Shown: positions 1 through 9,808 of the stretch, piece after piece
Layout of the letters: every line of letters starts with the position of its first letter
Numbering within the stretch: the first letter of the stretch is position 1
Source of the DNA: Pholis gunnellus
Lineage: Eukaryota; Chordata; Actinopteri; Perciformes; Pholidae
Direction: 5' to 3'
Assembly (NCBI GenBank): GCA_910591455.2
Contig: OU342817.1
Span: 4,037,980-4,101,979, forward strand
Length of the DNA stretch: 64,000 nt
Position numbers and translations under genes: made by a program
Notes under the pieces: generated by a model
Database searches by the model: none
Told to the model about the DNA's origin: nothing
Seen by the model: only the letters and a program-made list of their open reading frames with translations

Positions 1-136
1 AAAGTCCACCAAAAGAAGGAGGAGCTTGGTAAGAACGGGCGCCCGTGTTTCTGGAACCTCGGCCGAGCCGGGGGCGAGGTGGAGCCTGACCAAATGAAGA
101 ACAATGAAACAACATGGGATGTCTCAGCAACAAGGT
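1..136 (+). repeat. zeb1-3'UTR-like block, left edge of unit 1
   Basis: Positions 1-90 closely match 13848-13938, and positions 90-136 match 14433-14487. Both targets lie in the inferred zeb1 3'UTR, in the same orientation. The 494 bp at 13939-14432 are missing here, and the break falls on a shared CTG. The block ends where LINE sequence starts. Colinearity of two separated segments makes chance similarity unlikely. Which copy is ancestral is inference. Confidence 0.8.
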
Positions 137-1240
137 GGCATTGCCCTGACATCCAGCACCACCGTAAAGAATCTCAGAGTTATTATTAATCAGGGGCCTG
201 TTTTCACCGACGTGACGTTGCAAAAATCAGGCACATCCTGCATCAAAGCGATGCAGAACAATGTGTTCATGCATTTGTTACTTCTAGACTAGAATACTGC
301 AATTCCTTATTATCAAGCTGCTCTAATACGTCTCTTAAATCTCTCCAGCTGGTTCAGAATGCTGCAGCACATGTACTCACAAAAACTAAGAAGAGAGATG
401 ACATTACTCCTGTATCAGCTTCTCTGCACTGGCTCCCTGTAAAATCACAAATTGAACTTAAAATTCTTCTCCTCACCTACAAAGCCCAAATTGGTCAGGC
501 AGCGTCATACCTTAAAGAGCTTATAGAACCATATTACCCCACCCGAGAGCTGCGCTCCCTAAATTCAGGGTTACTTGTGGTTCCTAGAGTCTTAGAAAGT
601 AGGATGGGAGCCAGAGCCTTCAGTTATCAAGCTCCTCTTCTGTGGAACCAGCTTCCAGCTTCAGTCCGGGGGGCAGACACACTCACCACATTTAAGAGTA
701 GGCTGAAGACTTTCTTATAGTTCGGGCTGGCTCAGGTCTGCCTTGGACCAGCCCTAGATATGCAGCTATAGGCCTAGACTACCGGGTGACCTCCTAGGAT
801 ACACTGAGCTCCTCTCTCCTCTTCTCTCTCTCCTTCTGGATGAATTCATGTCCCATTAATGCACATTACTAACTTTGCTTCTTCCCCGGAGTCTTTGTGC
901 TTTCTCTCCTCACAGGGTTCCATTGATCGTGGTTGTATCTGGACCGCGGTCGTGATGGCCCTGCTGACACCCACTGCTACTATCATTATTATTATTATGA
1001 GTCACATTACTATTACTATTACAGATACCATTGCTGCTTTACTTATCATTGTTATTATACTATATCCACTGCTGCTGTTTTTATTAGTAGTCGTAATTTT
1101 TCCATCATTTTTCTGCTTTAATACTTTTATTATATGAATAATTTGGAAAACGCATTGAATGTGTTGTAACTCTGTTATGTTGTTCATTCTGTACACATGA
1201 TTGCACTTCTGTCCATCCAGCGATCCCTCCTCTGTTGCTC
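137..1240 (+). mobile_element. 5'-truncated non-LTR retrotransposon (LINE), copy 1
   Basis: An open frame from 190 to a TAG at 718-720 encodes the C-terminal end of a LINE reverse transcriptase. It shows the familiar blocks HAFVTSRLEYCNSLL, LQLVQNAAA, LHWLPV, ILLLTYKA, LWNQLPASVR and FKSRLKTF. It has no start codon of its own and lacks the catalytic part, so it is a dead 5'-truncated copy. A long 3' tail follows, with ATT-rich stretches at about 985-1130 and the fish LINE ending 'atccctcctctgttgctct' near 1222-1240. It resembles L2/Rex-type elements; the exact clade is not settled. It ends about 390 bp before the TRIM start and could supply regulatory sequence. Confidence 0.85.
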
Positions 1241-1628
1241 TAGAAAATGACAAGAAATATTTAACAACTAAAGAAATGAAATGTTTTCAAACGTGGAGCA
1301 GGTTTTAACCGAGGCTCTGTTTGTAAATGAGGAGACAAAGTTCACATTCACAGCGCTGCTCCTCTTCCTGGAATGAACCACAGCTTGATAGCCCCTCCTT
1401 CTTCCTGCTGCTCTCAAACACAGCCGGCTCCACTCTGTCCACATATCTCCTTGTTCCCTCCCCTTCAGATCTACAGTTTTAAAGATGGGTGTAACCAACA
1501 TGGTGGTGAAGCCATAGAGCTGACAGGCTCCATTCACTGAACAAACACATGTTGTTCAGATCAGAAGTCAAAGCAGAGTCGCTTCTAGTGAAGTGAAACT
1601 CAGACAGTCGTTGTTACTGAGAGGTGAA
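1241..1628 (+). promoter_or_regulatory. Probable promoter/5'UTR of TRIM copy 1
   Basis: This stretch between the LINE tail and the TRIM ATG is shared almost base for base by both units, so it should contain the promoter and 5' leader. No clear TATA box is seen. GAAATGAA at 1273-1280 is only loosely like an interferon-response half-site. The leader could also contain an undetected intron. No transcription start can be fixed from sequence. Confidence 0.4.
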
Positions 1629-3293
1629 ATGGCGCAGAAAGGAGTTCAGCTGGATCGGGAAACCTTCTCTTGTTCCATCTGTCTGGATCTACTGAAGGAT
1701 CCGGTGACTACTCCCTGTGGACACAGCTACTGCATGAACTGTATTAAAAGCTTCTGGGATGAAGAGGATGTGAAGAAACTCCACAGCTGCCCTCAGTGTA
1801 GGCAGACCTTCACACCGAGGCCTGTCCTGCTGAAAAACACCATGTTAGCAGTTTTAGTGGAGGAGCTGAAGAAGACTGGACTCCAAGCTGCTCCTGCTGA
1901 TCACTGCTATGCTGGACCTGAAGATGTGTCCTGTGATGTCTGCACTGGGAGGAAACGGAAAGCCATCAAGTCCTGTCTCGTCTGTCTGGCCTCTTATTGT
2001 GAGAAACACCTTCAGCCTCATTATGATGCGGCTCCATTAAAGAAACACAAGCTGGTGGACCCCTCCAAGAAGCTCCAGGAGAACATCTGCTCTCGTCACG
2101 ATGAGGTGATGAAGATGTTCTGCCGTACTGATCAGCAGTGTATCTGTTACCTCTGCTCTGTGGATGAACACAAAGGCCACGACACAGTCACAGCTGCAGC
2201 AGAAAGGACTGAGAGGCAGAGAGAGCTGGAGGTGAGTCGACTAAACATCCAGCAGAGAATCCAGGACAGAGAGAAAGACGTGAAGCTGCTTCAACAGGAG
2301 GTGGAGGCCGTCAATCGCTCTGCCGACGAAGCGGTGAAGGACAGCGAGAAGATCTTCACTGAGCTGATCCGTCTCATGGAGAAAAGAAGCTCCGATGTGA
2401 AGCAGCAGGTCAGATCCCAGCAGAAAAGTGAAGTGAGTCGAGTCAAAGAGCTTCAGGAGAAGCTGGAGCAGGAGATCTCTGAGCTGAAGAGGAAAGACGC
2501 TGAGCTGAAGCTGCTCTCACACACAGAGGATCACAACCAGTTTCTACACAACTACCCCTCACTGTCACCACTCAGAGAACCTACAGACTCGTCCGGCATC
2601 GATATCCGTCCTCTGAGCTACTTTGAGGACGTGACGGCGGCTGTGTCAGAAGTCAGAGATAAACTACAGGACGTTCTGAGAGAGAAGTGGACAAACGTCT
2701 CACTGGCAGTGACTGAAGTGGACGTTTTACTGTCACCTTCACAAGCAGAGCCCAAGACCAGAGCTGAGTTCTTAAGATATTCAAGTGAAATCACACTGGA
2801 TCCAAACACAGCACACATACATCTGTTATTATCTGAGGGGAACAAAAAAGCAACATTATTGAGTGAACAACAGTCTTATTCTAGTCACCCAGACAGATTC
2901 ACTACATATTGTCAGGTCCTGAGTAGAGAGAGTCTGACTGGACGTTGTTACTGGGAGGTGGAGAGGAGAGGAGGAGCTTATGTAGCAGTCGCATACAAGA
3001 ATATCATCAGAGCAGATGTGTTTGGATCTAATGACAAATCTTGGGCGTTAGATTGTAACAAAAACAGTTTTACATTTTTGTACAACTATATCCACACTCC
3101 CGTCTCTGGTCCTCAGTCCTCCAGAGTAGGAGTGTACCTGGATCACAGAGCAGGTATTCTGTCTTTCTACAGCGTCTCTGAAACCATGACTCTCCTCCAC
3201 AGAGTCCAGACCACATTCACTCAGCCTCTCTATGCTGGAATTACGATTTATGGTCATAATGGAAACACTGCTGAGTTCTGTAAACTAAAATAG
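1629..3293 (+). CDS. TRIM E3 ubiquitin ligase, TRIM16-like/finTRIM type, copy 1
   Basis: Intron-free reading frame of 554 codons. The start chosen is the ATG at 1629, with G at -3 and G at +4. The frame is open upstream but has no earlier ATG. The RING finger is complete (C15, C18, C30, H32, C35, C38, C54, C57). A B-box 1-like C/H cluster spans about residues 102-140, and B-box 2 is intact (C154, H157, C165, C173, C176, H181, H184). A charged coiled coil covers about 190-340, and a PRY-SPRY (B30.2) domain about 375-554 includes LDPNTA, GRCYWEVE and the terminal AEFCKLK. Such proteins are cytoplasmic E3 ligases that dimerise through the coiled coil and bind targets with B30.2; fish family members often act in antiviral or inflammatory signalling. 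Nothing here looks broken. The one-to-one relation to mammalian TRIM16 is not established. Confidence 0.93.
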   Translation: MAQKGVQLDRETFSCSICLDLLKDPVTTPCGHSYCMNCIKSFWDEEDVKKLHSCPQCRQTFTPRPVLLKNTMLAVLVEELKKTGLQAAPADHCYAGPEDVSCDVCTGRKRKAIKSCLVCLASYCEKHLQPHYDAAPLKKHKLVDPSKKLQENICSRHDEVMKMFCRTDQQCICYLCSVDEHKGHDTVTAAAERTERQRELEVSRLNIQQRIQDREKDVKLLQQEVEAVNRSADEAVKDSEKIFTELIRLMEKRSSDVKQQVRSQQKSEVSRVKELQEKLEQEISELKRKDAELKLLSHTEDHNQFLHNYPSLSPLREPTDSSGIDIRPLSYFEDVTAAVSEVRDKLQDVLREKWTNVSLAVTEVDVLLSPSQAEPKTRAEFLRYSSEITLDPNTAHIHLLLSEGNKKATLLSEQQSYSSHPDRFTTYCQVLSRESLTGRCYWEVERRGGAYVAVAYKNIIRADVFGSNDKSWALDCNKNSFTFLYNYIHTPVSGPQSSRVGVYLDHRAGILSFYSVSETMTLLHRVQTTFTQPLYAGITIYGHNGNTAEFCKLK

Positions 3294-4020
3294 TCAGAAG
3301 TGATTCAAGGAACAGCAAATTCATTTCTGTGTTTTGATCCTGAAACTCATTTTGTCTCCATCATTGTCGCTTAATTGCTGATTGTTCTTCAGCTGTCAAT
3401 CAAAGATTGTGGGCGGTACTTTGACATCTTCTCATTCTTGTTGTGTAAATGTTTGAGTTTCTTTAGGTGGAGCTCCTTTCTGTGTCTGTTTAGCCATGGA
3501 GGCTATCACTGCTCATGATGATCTTTGTTGACCTGAACTGATATTTCTCTTCATGAAAATGTAAACTGCTCTGAGGTTTAAATGTTTGATAAATATTAGT
3601 ATTGATGTATTTGTTAGTTGTTGTTTCTCTTCCACTGCATGGCTCTTAAAGAGAGAAATCACCAGAGCTTCTTTTATCAAAGATATTTAGTTCTCAGCAC
3701 TCTTTGTAAAGATTTCTTTAAGTGAAATTATGTTTATTTTCTAGAACAGATTAAATGTTGTTCTTGTTGTTTTCTTCATCGTTATACAAAAGAGGTACTA
3801 TGATGTATTATATCACTAATTATTATAATCATAATCAATAAGTAAATCATTCATTATTCTCTTTCACATAACTGAGATTCTGGTCAAACTAATTGATTAT
3901 GAGGATGAAGTGAATGTGTTCATGAAATCATTGAACAAGAGTCATTTAACAGACTTTACTGATGGGATGTGAACAAACTGAAGGTTTACATGATGAATAA
4001 AGTATTTCTGGATTCAAGAA
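3294..4020 (+). other. 3'UTR of TRIM copy 1
   Basis: AT-rich sequence between the TAG stop and the first canonical + strand AATAAA, closely matched in unit 2. No other gene is seen. The 3' end is inferred from the signal at 3996. Confidence 0.6.
3996..4001 (+). terminator. Polyadenylation signal AATAAA, TRIM copy 1
   Basis: Canonical hexamer about 700 bp after the TRIM stop, followed within about 30-45 bases by T-rich and GT-containing sequence. It is conserved at 9119 in unit 2. Confidence 0.6.
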
Positions 4021-4059
4021 TGAACAAAGTATTTTCTTCTTGTCTTATTTACAGGGTTT

Positions 4060-4400
4060 CATACAAAGCTGATGGAGAAAATGTGAAACTAATATGAGAG
4101 AATAACTGAGTCAGTTTTCCTCCTGAAACACCACAAAAGGTGTTTGTTGGTCTTCTAGCTCCACCCGGTGACAGACCTTCATTCTGCAGCTTTAGGAGGA
4201 ACTCTCTCCTTCTGTTTCTCAGTTTTCTTCTCAGCAAAACAAACCTGCTTCCACTGAGCATCACAGACCCTTTGCACTTAAAGATAATATACAGATTATA
4301 ACCTTTATTGAATAATCTCATTGAGATCAAGATGTATTTTCCAACAGAGACCCGAGCACACCAGGAGAAATAGAGAAATGTCATGACAACTGTCAAAGTG
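4060..4400. repeat. TRIM 3'-flank repeat segment, unit 1
   Basis: This segment contains 'cttctagctccacccggtga' and 'aatctcattgagatcaag'. It recurs at 9183-9523 and, more diverged, at about 10870-11095. It may be a dispersed fish repeat rather than part of the TRIM transcription unit. Open frames across it on the - strand show no recognisable domain. Confidence 0.6.
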
Positions 4401-4489
4401 TATTGTTAAAGAGCTGAGATCACGTTCTGTTAATGCATGGGCCGAATTATTAAAGACACTATTCAAGGTCTGCCAGGCCTGACTGACAC

Positions 4490-5250
4490 TCATAAAGAGA
4501 TCACATCCACTTACGTTCATCACCTGAAGCTGAAACAGCTTGCCACAGTTTCTCCTTTCATTCTTTACCGTCTGAAAACAAAGCGCACGAGTTTGTCTGA
4601 ATGTAAAAAACATTATGTCTCCATTTCACTCTAAACTGATCTTGGTTTTGTACATTTCTGAATTTGTTCAAGTCAAGTTGGTGTTTGATCTCATTCCCTG
4701 CATGTTTCTAGATTTCAATCTGCCTTAACAGAACATGTTCTTTTTTTTTAAGCATTTATAAACTATTGAGCAACTAAGACGGTCAACTAACTGAAGATTA
4801 TTCCTCAACAACAAATATTCAAGTCTTAAAACGTTTTATAAAATATGTATTTATAGATATCAGGACAAAATGCATTTCATAAAGAGATACACTATGTATG
4901 CCTCAAACATATTTGAATCACTTTGATCTCTGTATTTATATGGCACCTTTCATGGGAAGTATCTTTTAGTAATTGTGAGAATCAACATGTTAACAGCACA
5001 CAGGTCTTGCATGAGGCTGGAGGCGTTGGGGTGGAGCAGGGAACAGCCCTGTTCCTTCACCTACAGTATGACTTCATGAACAAGCTAATAACACTGAAAC
5101 ACTGACTCACAACTAAAGTCCACCAAAAGAAGGAGGAGCTTGGTAAGAACGGGCGCCCGTGTTTCTGGAACCTCGGCCGAGCCGGGGGCGAGGTGGAGCC
5201 TGACCAAATGAAGAACAATGAAACAACATGGGATGTCTCAGCAACAAGGT
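4490..5250 (+). repeat. zeb1-3'UTR-like block joining units 1 and 2
   Basis: Positions 4490-4800 match 12955-13260 with moderate divergence. Positions 4995-5204 match 13728-13938 closely, and 5205-5250 match 14433-14487. The order and orientation are the same as in the zeb1 3'UTR, so TRIM transcripts reading through would be antisense to zeb1-type sequence. No intact coding frame is present. Confidence 0.78.
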
Positions 5251-6351
5251 GGCATTGCCCTGACATCCAGCACCACCGTAAAGAATCTCAGAGTTATTAT
5301 TAATCAGGGGCCTGTTTTCACCGACGCAACGTTGCAAAAATCAGGCACATCCTGTATCAAAGCGATGCAGAACAATGTGTTCATGCATTTGTTACTTCTA
5401 GACTAGAATACTGCAATTCCTTATTATCAAGCTGCTCTAATACGTCTCTTAAATCTCTCCAGCTGGTTCAGAATGCTGCAGCACATGTACTCACAAAAAC
5501 TAAGAAGAGAGATCACATTACTCCTGTATCAGCTTCTCTGCACTGGCTCCCTGTAAAATCACAAATTGAACTTAAAATTCTTCTCCTCGCCTACCAAGCC
5601 CAAATTGGTCAAGCAGCGTCATACCTTAAAGAGCTTATAGAACCATATTACCCCACCCGAGAGCTGCGCTCCCTAAATTCAGGGTTACTTGTGGTTCTTA
5701 GAGTCTTAAAAAGTAGGATGGGAGCCAGAGCCTTCAGTTATCAAGCTCCTCTTCTGTGGAACCAGCTTCCAGCTTCAGTCCGGGGGGCAGACACACTCAC
5801 CACATTTAAGAGTAGGCTGAAGACTTTCTTATAGTTCGGGCTGGCTCAGGTCTGCCTTGGACCAGCCCTAGATATGCAGCTATAGGCCTAGACTACCGGG
5901 TGACCTCCTAGGATACACTGAGCTCCTCTCTCCTCTTCTCTCTCTCCTTCTGTATGAATTCATGTCCCATTAATGCACATTACTAACTTTGCTTCTTCCC
6001 CGGAGTATTTGTGCTTTCTCTCCTCACAGGGTTCCATTGATCGTGGTTGTATCTGGACCGCGGTCGTGATGGCCCTGCTGACACCCACTGCTACTATCAT
6101 TATTATTATTATGAGTCACATTACTATTACTATTACAGATACCATTGCTGCTTTACTTATCATTGTTATTATACTATATCCACTGCTGCTGTTTTTATTA
6201 GTAGTCGTAATTTTTCCAGCATTTTTCTGCTTTAATACTTTTATTATATGAATAATTTGTAAAACGCATTGAATGTGTTGTAACTCTGTCATGTTCATTC
6301 TGTACACATGATTGCACTTCTGTCCATCCAGCGATCCCTCCTCTGTTGCTC
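5251..6351 (+). mobile_element. 5'-truncated non-LTR retrotransposon (LINE), copy 2
   Basis: Duplicate of the LINE in unit 1, with the open frame from 5304 to the TAG ending at 5834. Its truncation point and 3' tail are the same as in unit 1, so it was carried by the segmental duplication and did not insert separately. A few substitutions separate the copies. Confidence 0.85.
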
Positions 6352-6739
6352 TAGAAAATGACAAGAAATATTTAACAACTAAAGAAATGAAATGTTTTCA
6401 AACGTGGAGCAGGTTTTAACCGAGGCTCTGTTTGTAAATGAGGAGACAAAGTTCACATTCACAGCGCTGCTCCTCTTCCTGGAATGAACCACAGCTTGAT
6501 AACCCCTCCTTCTTCCTGCTGCTCTCAAACACAGCCGGCTCCACTCTGTCCACATATCTCCTTGTTCCCTCCCCTTCAGATCTACAGTTTTAAAGATGGG
6601 TGTAACCAACATGGTGGTGAAGCCATAGAGCTGACAGGCTCCATTCACTGAACAAACACATGTTGTTCAGATCAGAAGTCAAAGCAGAGTCGCTTCTAGT
6701 GAAGTGAAACTCAGACAGTCGTTGTTACTGAGAGGTGAA
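6352..6739 (+). promoter_or_regulatory. Probable promoter/5'UTR of TRIM copy 2
   Basis: Near-identical to 1241-1628, so both TRIM copies should share the same promoter elements. No decisive motif is seen. Confidence 0.4.
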
Positions 6740-8416
6740 ATGGCGCAGAAAGGAGTTCAGCTGGATCGGGAAACCTTCTCTTGTTCCATCTGTCTGGATC
6801 TACTGAAGGATCCGGTGACTATTCCCTGTGGACACAGCTACTGCATGAACTGTATTAAAAGCTTCTGGGATGAAGAGGATGTGAAGAAACTCCACAGCTG
6901 CCCTCAGTGTAGGCAGACCTTCACACCGAGGCCTGTCCTGCTGAAAAACACCATGTTAGCAGTTTTAGTGGAGGAGCTGAAGAAGACTGGACTCCAAGCT
7001 GCTCCTGCTGATCACTGCTATGCTGGACCTGAAGATGTGTCCTGTGATGTCTGCACTGGGAGGAAACGGAAAGCCATCAAGTCCTGTCTGCAGTGTGTGA
7101 TCTCTTATTGTGAGAAACACCTTCAGCCTCATTATGAATCCCCTGCCTTTGAGAAACACAAGCTGGTGGACCCCTCCAAGAAGCTCCAGGAGAACATCTG
7201 CTCTCGTCACGATGAGGTGATGAAGATTTTCTGCCGTACTGATCAGCAGTGTATCTGTTACCTCTGCTCTGTGGATGAACACAAAGGCCACGACACAGTC
7301 TCAGCTGCAGCAGAAATCACTGAGAGGCAGAGAGAGCTGGAGGTGAGTCGACTAAACATCCAGCAGAGAATCCAGGACAGAGAGAAAGACGTGAAGCTGC
7401 TTCAACAGGAGGTGGAGGCCGTCAATCGCTCTGCCGACGAAGTGGTGAAGGACAGCGAGAAGATCTTCACTGAGCTGATCCGTCTCATGGAGAAAAGAAG
7501 CTCCGATGTGAAGCAGCAGGTCAGATCCCAGCAGAAAAGTGAAGTGAGTCGAGTCAAAGAGCTTCAGGAGAAGCTGGAGCAGGAGATCTCTGAGCTGAAG
7601 AGGAAAGACGCTGAGCTGAAGCTGCTCTCACACACAGAGGATCACAACCAGTTTCTACACAACTACCCCTCACTGTCACCACTCAGAGAACCTACAGACT
7701 CGTCCGGCATCGATATCCGTCCTCTGAGCTACTTTGAGGACGTGACGGCGGCTGTGTCAGAAGTCAGAGATAAACTACAGGACGTTCTGAGAGAGAAGTG
7801 GACAAACGTCTCACTGGCAGTGACTGAAGTGGACGTTTTACTGTCACCTTCACAAGCAGAGCCCAAGACCAGAGCTGGATTCTTAAGATATTCAAGTGAA
7901 ATCACACTGGATCCAAACACAGCATACAAAAGACTGTTATTATCTGAGGGGAACAGAAAAGCAACAGTAATGAGTCAACAACAGTCTTATTCTAGTCACC
8001 CAGACAGATTCACTACATATTGTCAGGTCCTGAGTAAAGAGAGTCTGACTGGACGTTGTTACTGGGAGGTGGAGAGGAGAGGAGAAGTTTTTGTAGCAGT
8101 CGCATACAAGAATATCAGCAGAACAGGGAGCTCTGATGAATGTACGTTTGGATACAATGATAAATCTTGGGCGTTAGATTGTAACAAAAACAGTTTTGCA
8201 TTTTTGTACAACAATATCCAAACTCCCGTCTCTGGTCCTCAGTCCTCCAGAGTAGGAGTGTACCTGGATCACAGAGCAGGTATTCTGTCTTTCTACAGCG
8301 TCTCTGAAACCATGACTCTCCTCCACAGAGTCCAGACCACATTCACTCAGCCTCTCTATGCTGGAATTAGGATTTATTATCATGGAGACACTGCTGAGTT
8401 CTGTAAACTAAAATAG
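6740..8416 (+). CDS. TRIM E3 ubiquitin ligase, TRIM16-like/finTRIM type, copy 2
   Basis: Intron-free frame of 558 codons from the ATG at 6740, in the same context as copy 1. The RING finger (C15-C57) and B-box 2 ligands are all conserved. Compared with copy 1, RING and coiled coil are almost unchanged. Replacements cluster in two patches around B-box 1 (SCLQCVIS for SCLVCLAS; YESPAFEKH for YDAAPLKKH) and in the B30.2 domain, where a loop after KNIS is five residues longer (RTGSSDECTFGY). It is probably a functional E3 ligase with altered target recognition. No frameshift or stop is seen. Confidence 0.93.
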   Translation: MAQKGVQLDRETFSCSICLDLLKDPVTIPCGHSYCMNCIKSFWDEEDVKKLHSCPQCRQTFTPRPVLLKNTMLAVLVEELKKTGLQAAPADHCYAGPEDVSCDVCTGRKRKAIKSCLQCVISYCEKHLQPHYESPAFEKHKLVDPSKKLQENICSRHDEVMKIFCRTDQQCICYLCSVDEHKGHDTVSAAAEITERQRELEVSRLNIQQRIQDREKDVKLLQQEVEAVNRSADEVVKDSEKIFTELIRLMEKRSSDVKQQVRSQQKSEVSRVKELQEKLEQEISELKRKDAELKLLSHTEDHNQFLHNYPSLSPLREPTDSSGIDIRPLSYFEDVTAAVSEVRDKLQDVLREKWTNVSLAVTEVDVLLSPSQAEPKTRAGFLRYSSEITLDPNTAYKRLLLSEGNRKATVMSQQQSYSSHPDRFTTYCQVLSKESLTGRCYWEVERRGEVFVAVAYKNISRTGSSDECTFGYNDKSWALDCNKNSFAFLYNNIQTPVSGPQSSRVGVYLDHRAGILSFYSVSETMTLLHRVQTTFTQPLYAGIRIYYHGDTAEFCKLK

Positions 8417-9140
8417 TCAGAAGTGATTCAAGGAACAGCAAATTAATTTCTGTGTTTTGATCCTGAAACTCATTTTGTCTCCATCATTGTCGCTTCATTG
8501 CTGATTGTTCTTCAGCTGTCAATCAAACATTGTGGGCGGTACTTTGACATCTTCTCATTCTTGTTGTGTAAATGTTTGAGTTTCTTTAGGTGGAGCTCCT
8601 TTCTGTGTCTGTTTAGCCATGGAGGCTATCACTGCTCATGATGATCTTTGTTGACCTGAACTGATATTTCTCTTCATGAAAATGTAAACTGCTCTGAGGT
8701 TTAAATGTTTGATAAATATTAGTATTGATGTATTTGTTAGTTGTTGTTTCTCTTCCACTGCATGGCTCTTAAAGAGAGAAATCACCAGAGCTTCTTTTAT
8801 CAAAGATATTTAGTTCTCAGCACTCTTTGTAAAGATTTCTTTAAGTGAAATTATGTTTATTTTCTAGAACAGATTAAATGTTGTTCTTGTTGTTTTCTTC
8901 ATCGTTATACAAAAGAGGTTCTATGATGTATTATATCACTAATTATTATAATCATAATCAATAAGTAAATCATTCATTATTCTCTTTCACATAACTGAGA
9001 TTCTGGTCAAACTAATAGATTATGAGGATGAAGTGAATGTGTTCATGAAATCATTGAACAAGAGTCATTTAACAGACTTTACTGATGGGATGTGAACAAA
9101 CTGAAGGTTTACATGATGAATAAAGTATTTCTGGATTCAA
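8417..9140 (+). other. 3'UTR of TRIM copy 2
   Basis: Near-identical counterpart of 3294-4020; no other gene is seen. Confidence 0.6.
9119..9124 (+). terminator. Polyadenylation signal AATAAA, TRIM copy 2
   Basis: Same hexamer and surroundings as at 3996 in unit 1, about 700 bp after the TAG stop. Confidence 0.6.
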
Positions 9141-9182
9141 GAATGAACAAAGTATTTTCTTCTTGTCTTATTTACAGGGTTT

Positions 9183-9523
9183 CATACAAAGCTGATGGAG
9201 AAAATGTGAAACTAATATGAGAGAATAACTGAGTCAGTTTTCCTCCTGAAACACCACAAAAGGTGTTTGTTGGTCTTCTAGCTCCACCCGGTGACAGACC
9301 TTCATTCTGCAGCTTTAGGAGGAACTCTCTCCTTCTGTTTCTCAGTTTTCTTCTCAGCAAAACAAACCTGCTTCCACTGAGCATCACAGACCCTTTGCAC
9401 TTAAAGATAATATACAGATTATAACCTTTATTGAATAATCTCATTGAGATCAAGATGTATTTTCCAACAGAGACCCGAGCACACCAGGAGAAATAGAGAA
9501 ATGTCATGACAACTGTCAAAGTG
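9183..9523. repeat. TRIM 3'-flank repeat segment, unit 2
   Basis: Counterpart of 4060-4400, almost identical. No gene is seen. Confidence 0.6.
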
Positions 9524-9612
9524 TATTGTTAAAGAGCTGAGATCACGTTCTGTTAATGCATGGGCCGAATTATTAAAGACACTATTCAAGGTCTGCCAGA
9601 CCTGACTGACAC

Positions 9613-9753
9613 TCATAAAGAGATCACATCCACTTACGTTCATCACCTTTCATGGGAAGTATCTTTTCGTAATTGTGAGAAACAACATGTTAACAGCACA
9701 CAGGTCTTGCATCAGGCTGGAGGCGTTGGGGTGGAGCAGGGAACAGCCCTGTT

Positions 9754-9756
<3 letters not shown>
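9613..9756 (+). repeat. Truncated zeb1-3'UTR-like block at the end of unit 2
   Basis: Matches 4490-4524 joined to 4944-5056. The intervening 423 bp are missing at a CACCT microhomology. Similarity stops at 'ctgttcctt', where a TA array begins. Confidence 0.75.

Positions 9757-9802
<46 letters not shown>
9757..9802. repeat. (TA)n microsatellite
   Basis: About 23 TA units followed by a short CA run. It marks the breakpoint at which similarity to unit 1 ends. Confidence 0.97.

Positions 9803-9808
<6 letters not shown>

Larger units (their letters stand above)
1..5114 (+). repeat. Tandem duplication unit 1 (LINE + TRIM)
   Basis: The sequence from position 1 recurs almost unchanged from 5115. 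The offset is 5114 bp at the left, 5111 bp after a small indel near 1190, and 5123 bp after the TRIM coding region. The unit holds a zeb1-3'UTR-like edge, a LINE fragment, a TRIM gene and its 3' flank. The left end may be cut by the window, so more units could lie outside. The high identity in noncoding parts indicates recent duplication or homogenisation. Confidence 0.95.
5115..9756 (+). repeat. Tandem duplication unit 2 (LINE + TRIM)
   Basis: Second copy of the 5.1-kb unit. It differs by scattered substitutions, 12 extra bases in the TRIM coding region, and a 423-bp deletion. That deletion corresponds to 4521-4943 of unit 1 and lies between two CACCT copies (4521-4525 and 4944-4948). It ends abruptly at a (TA)n array. 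Confidence 0.95.

Noticed and set aside
104..292. 62-codon frame at 104 (and 5218) as a gene
   Set aside because: It overlaps the LINE fragment out of frame. The frame with recognisable reverse-transcriptase motifs is 190-720.
859..1137. 92-codon Ile/Thr-rich frame (also at 5973)
   Set aside because: It comes from ATT/ACT simple repeats in the LINE 3' tail.
1593..1628. Extended TRIM N-terminus from 1593 (and 6704)
   Set aside because: The codon at 1593 is GTG, not ATG. The first ATG in frame is at 1629, with good context and the usual MAQKG start.
4049..4613. - strand frames of 115 and 102 codons beside the TRIM genes
   Set aside because: No domain; they lie in a repeat segment also present in diverged, frame-broken form near 10.9 kb.
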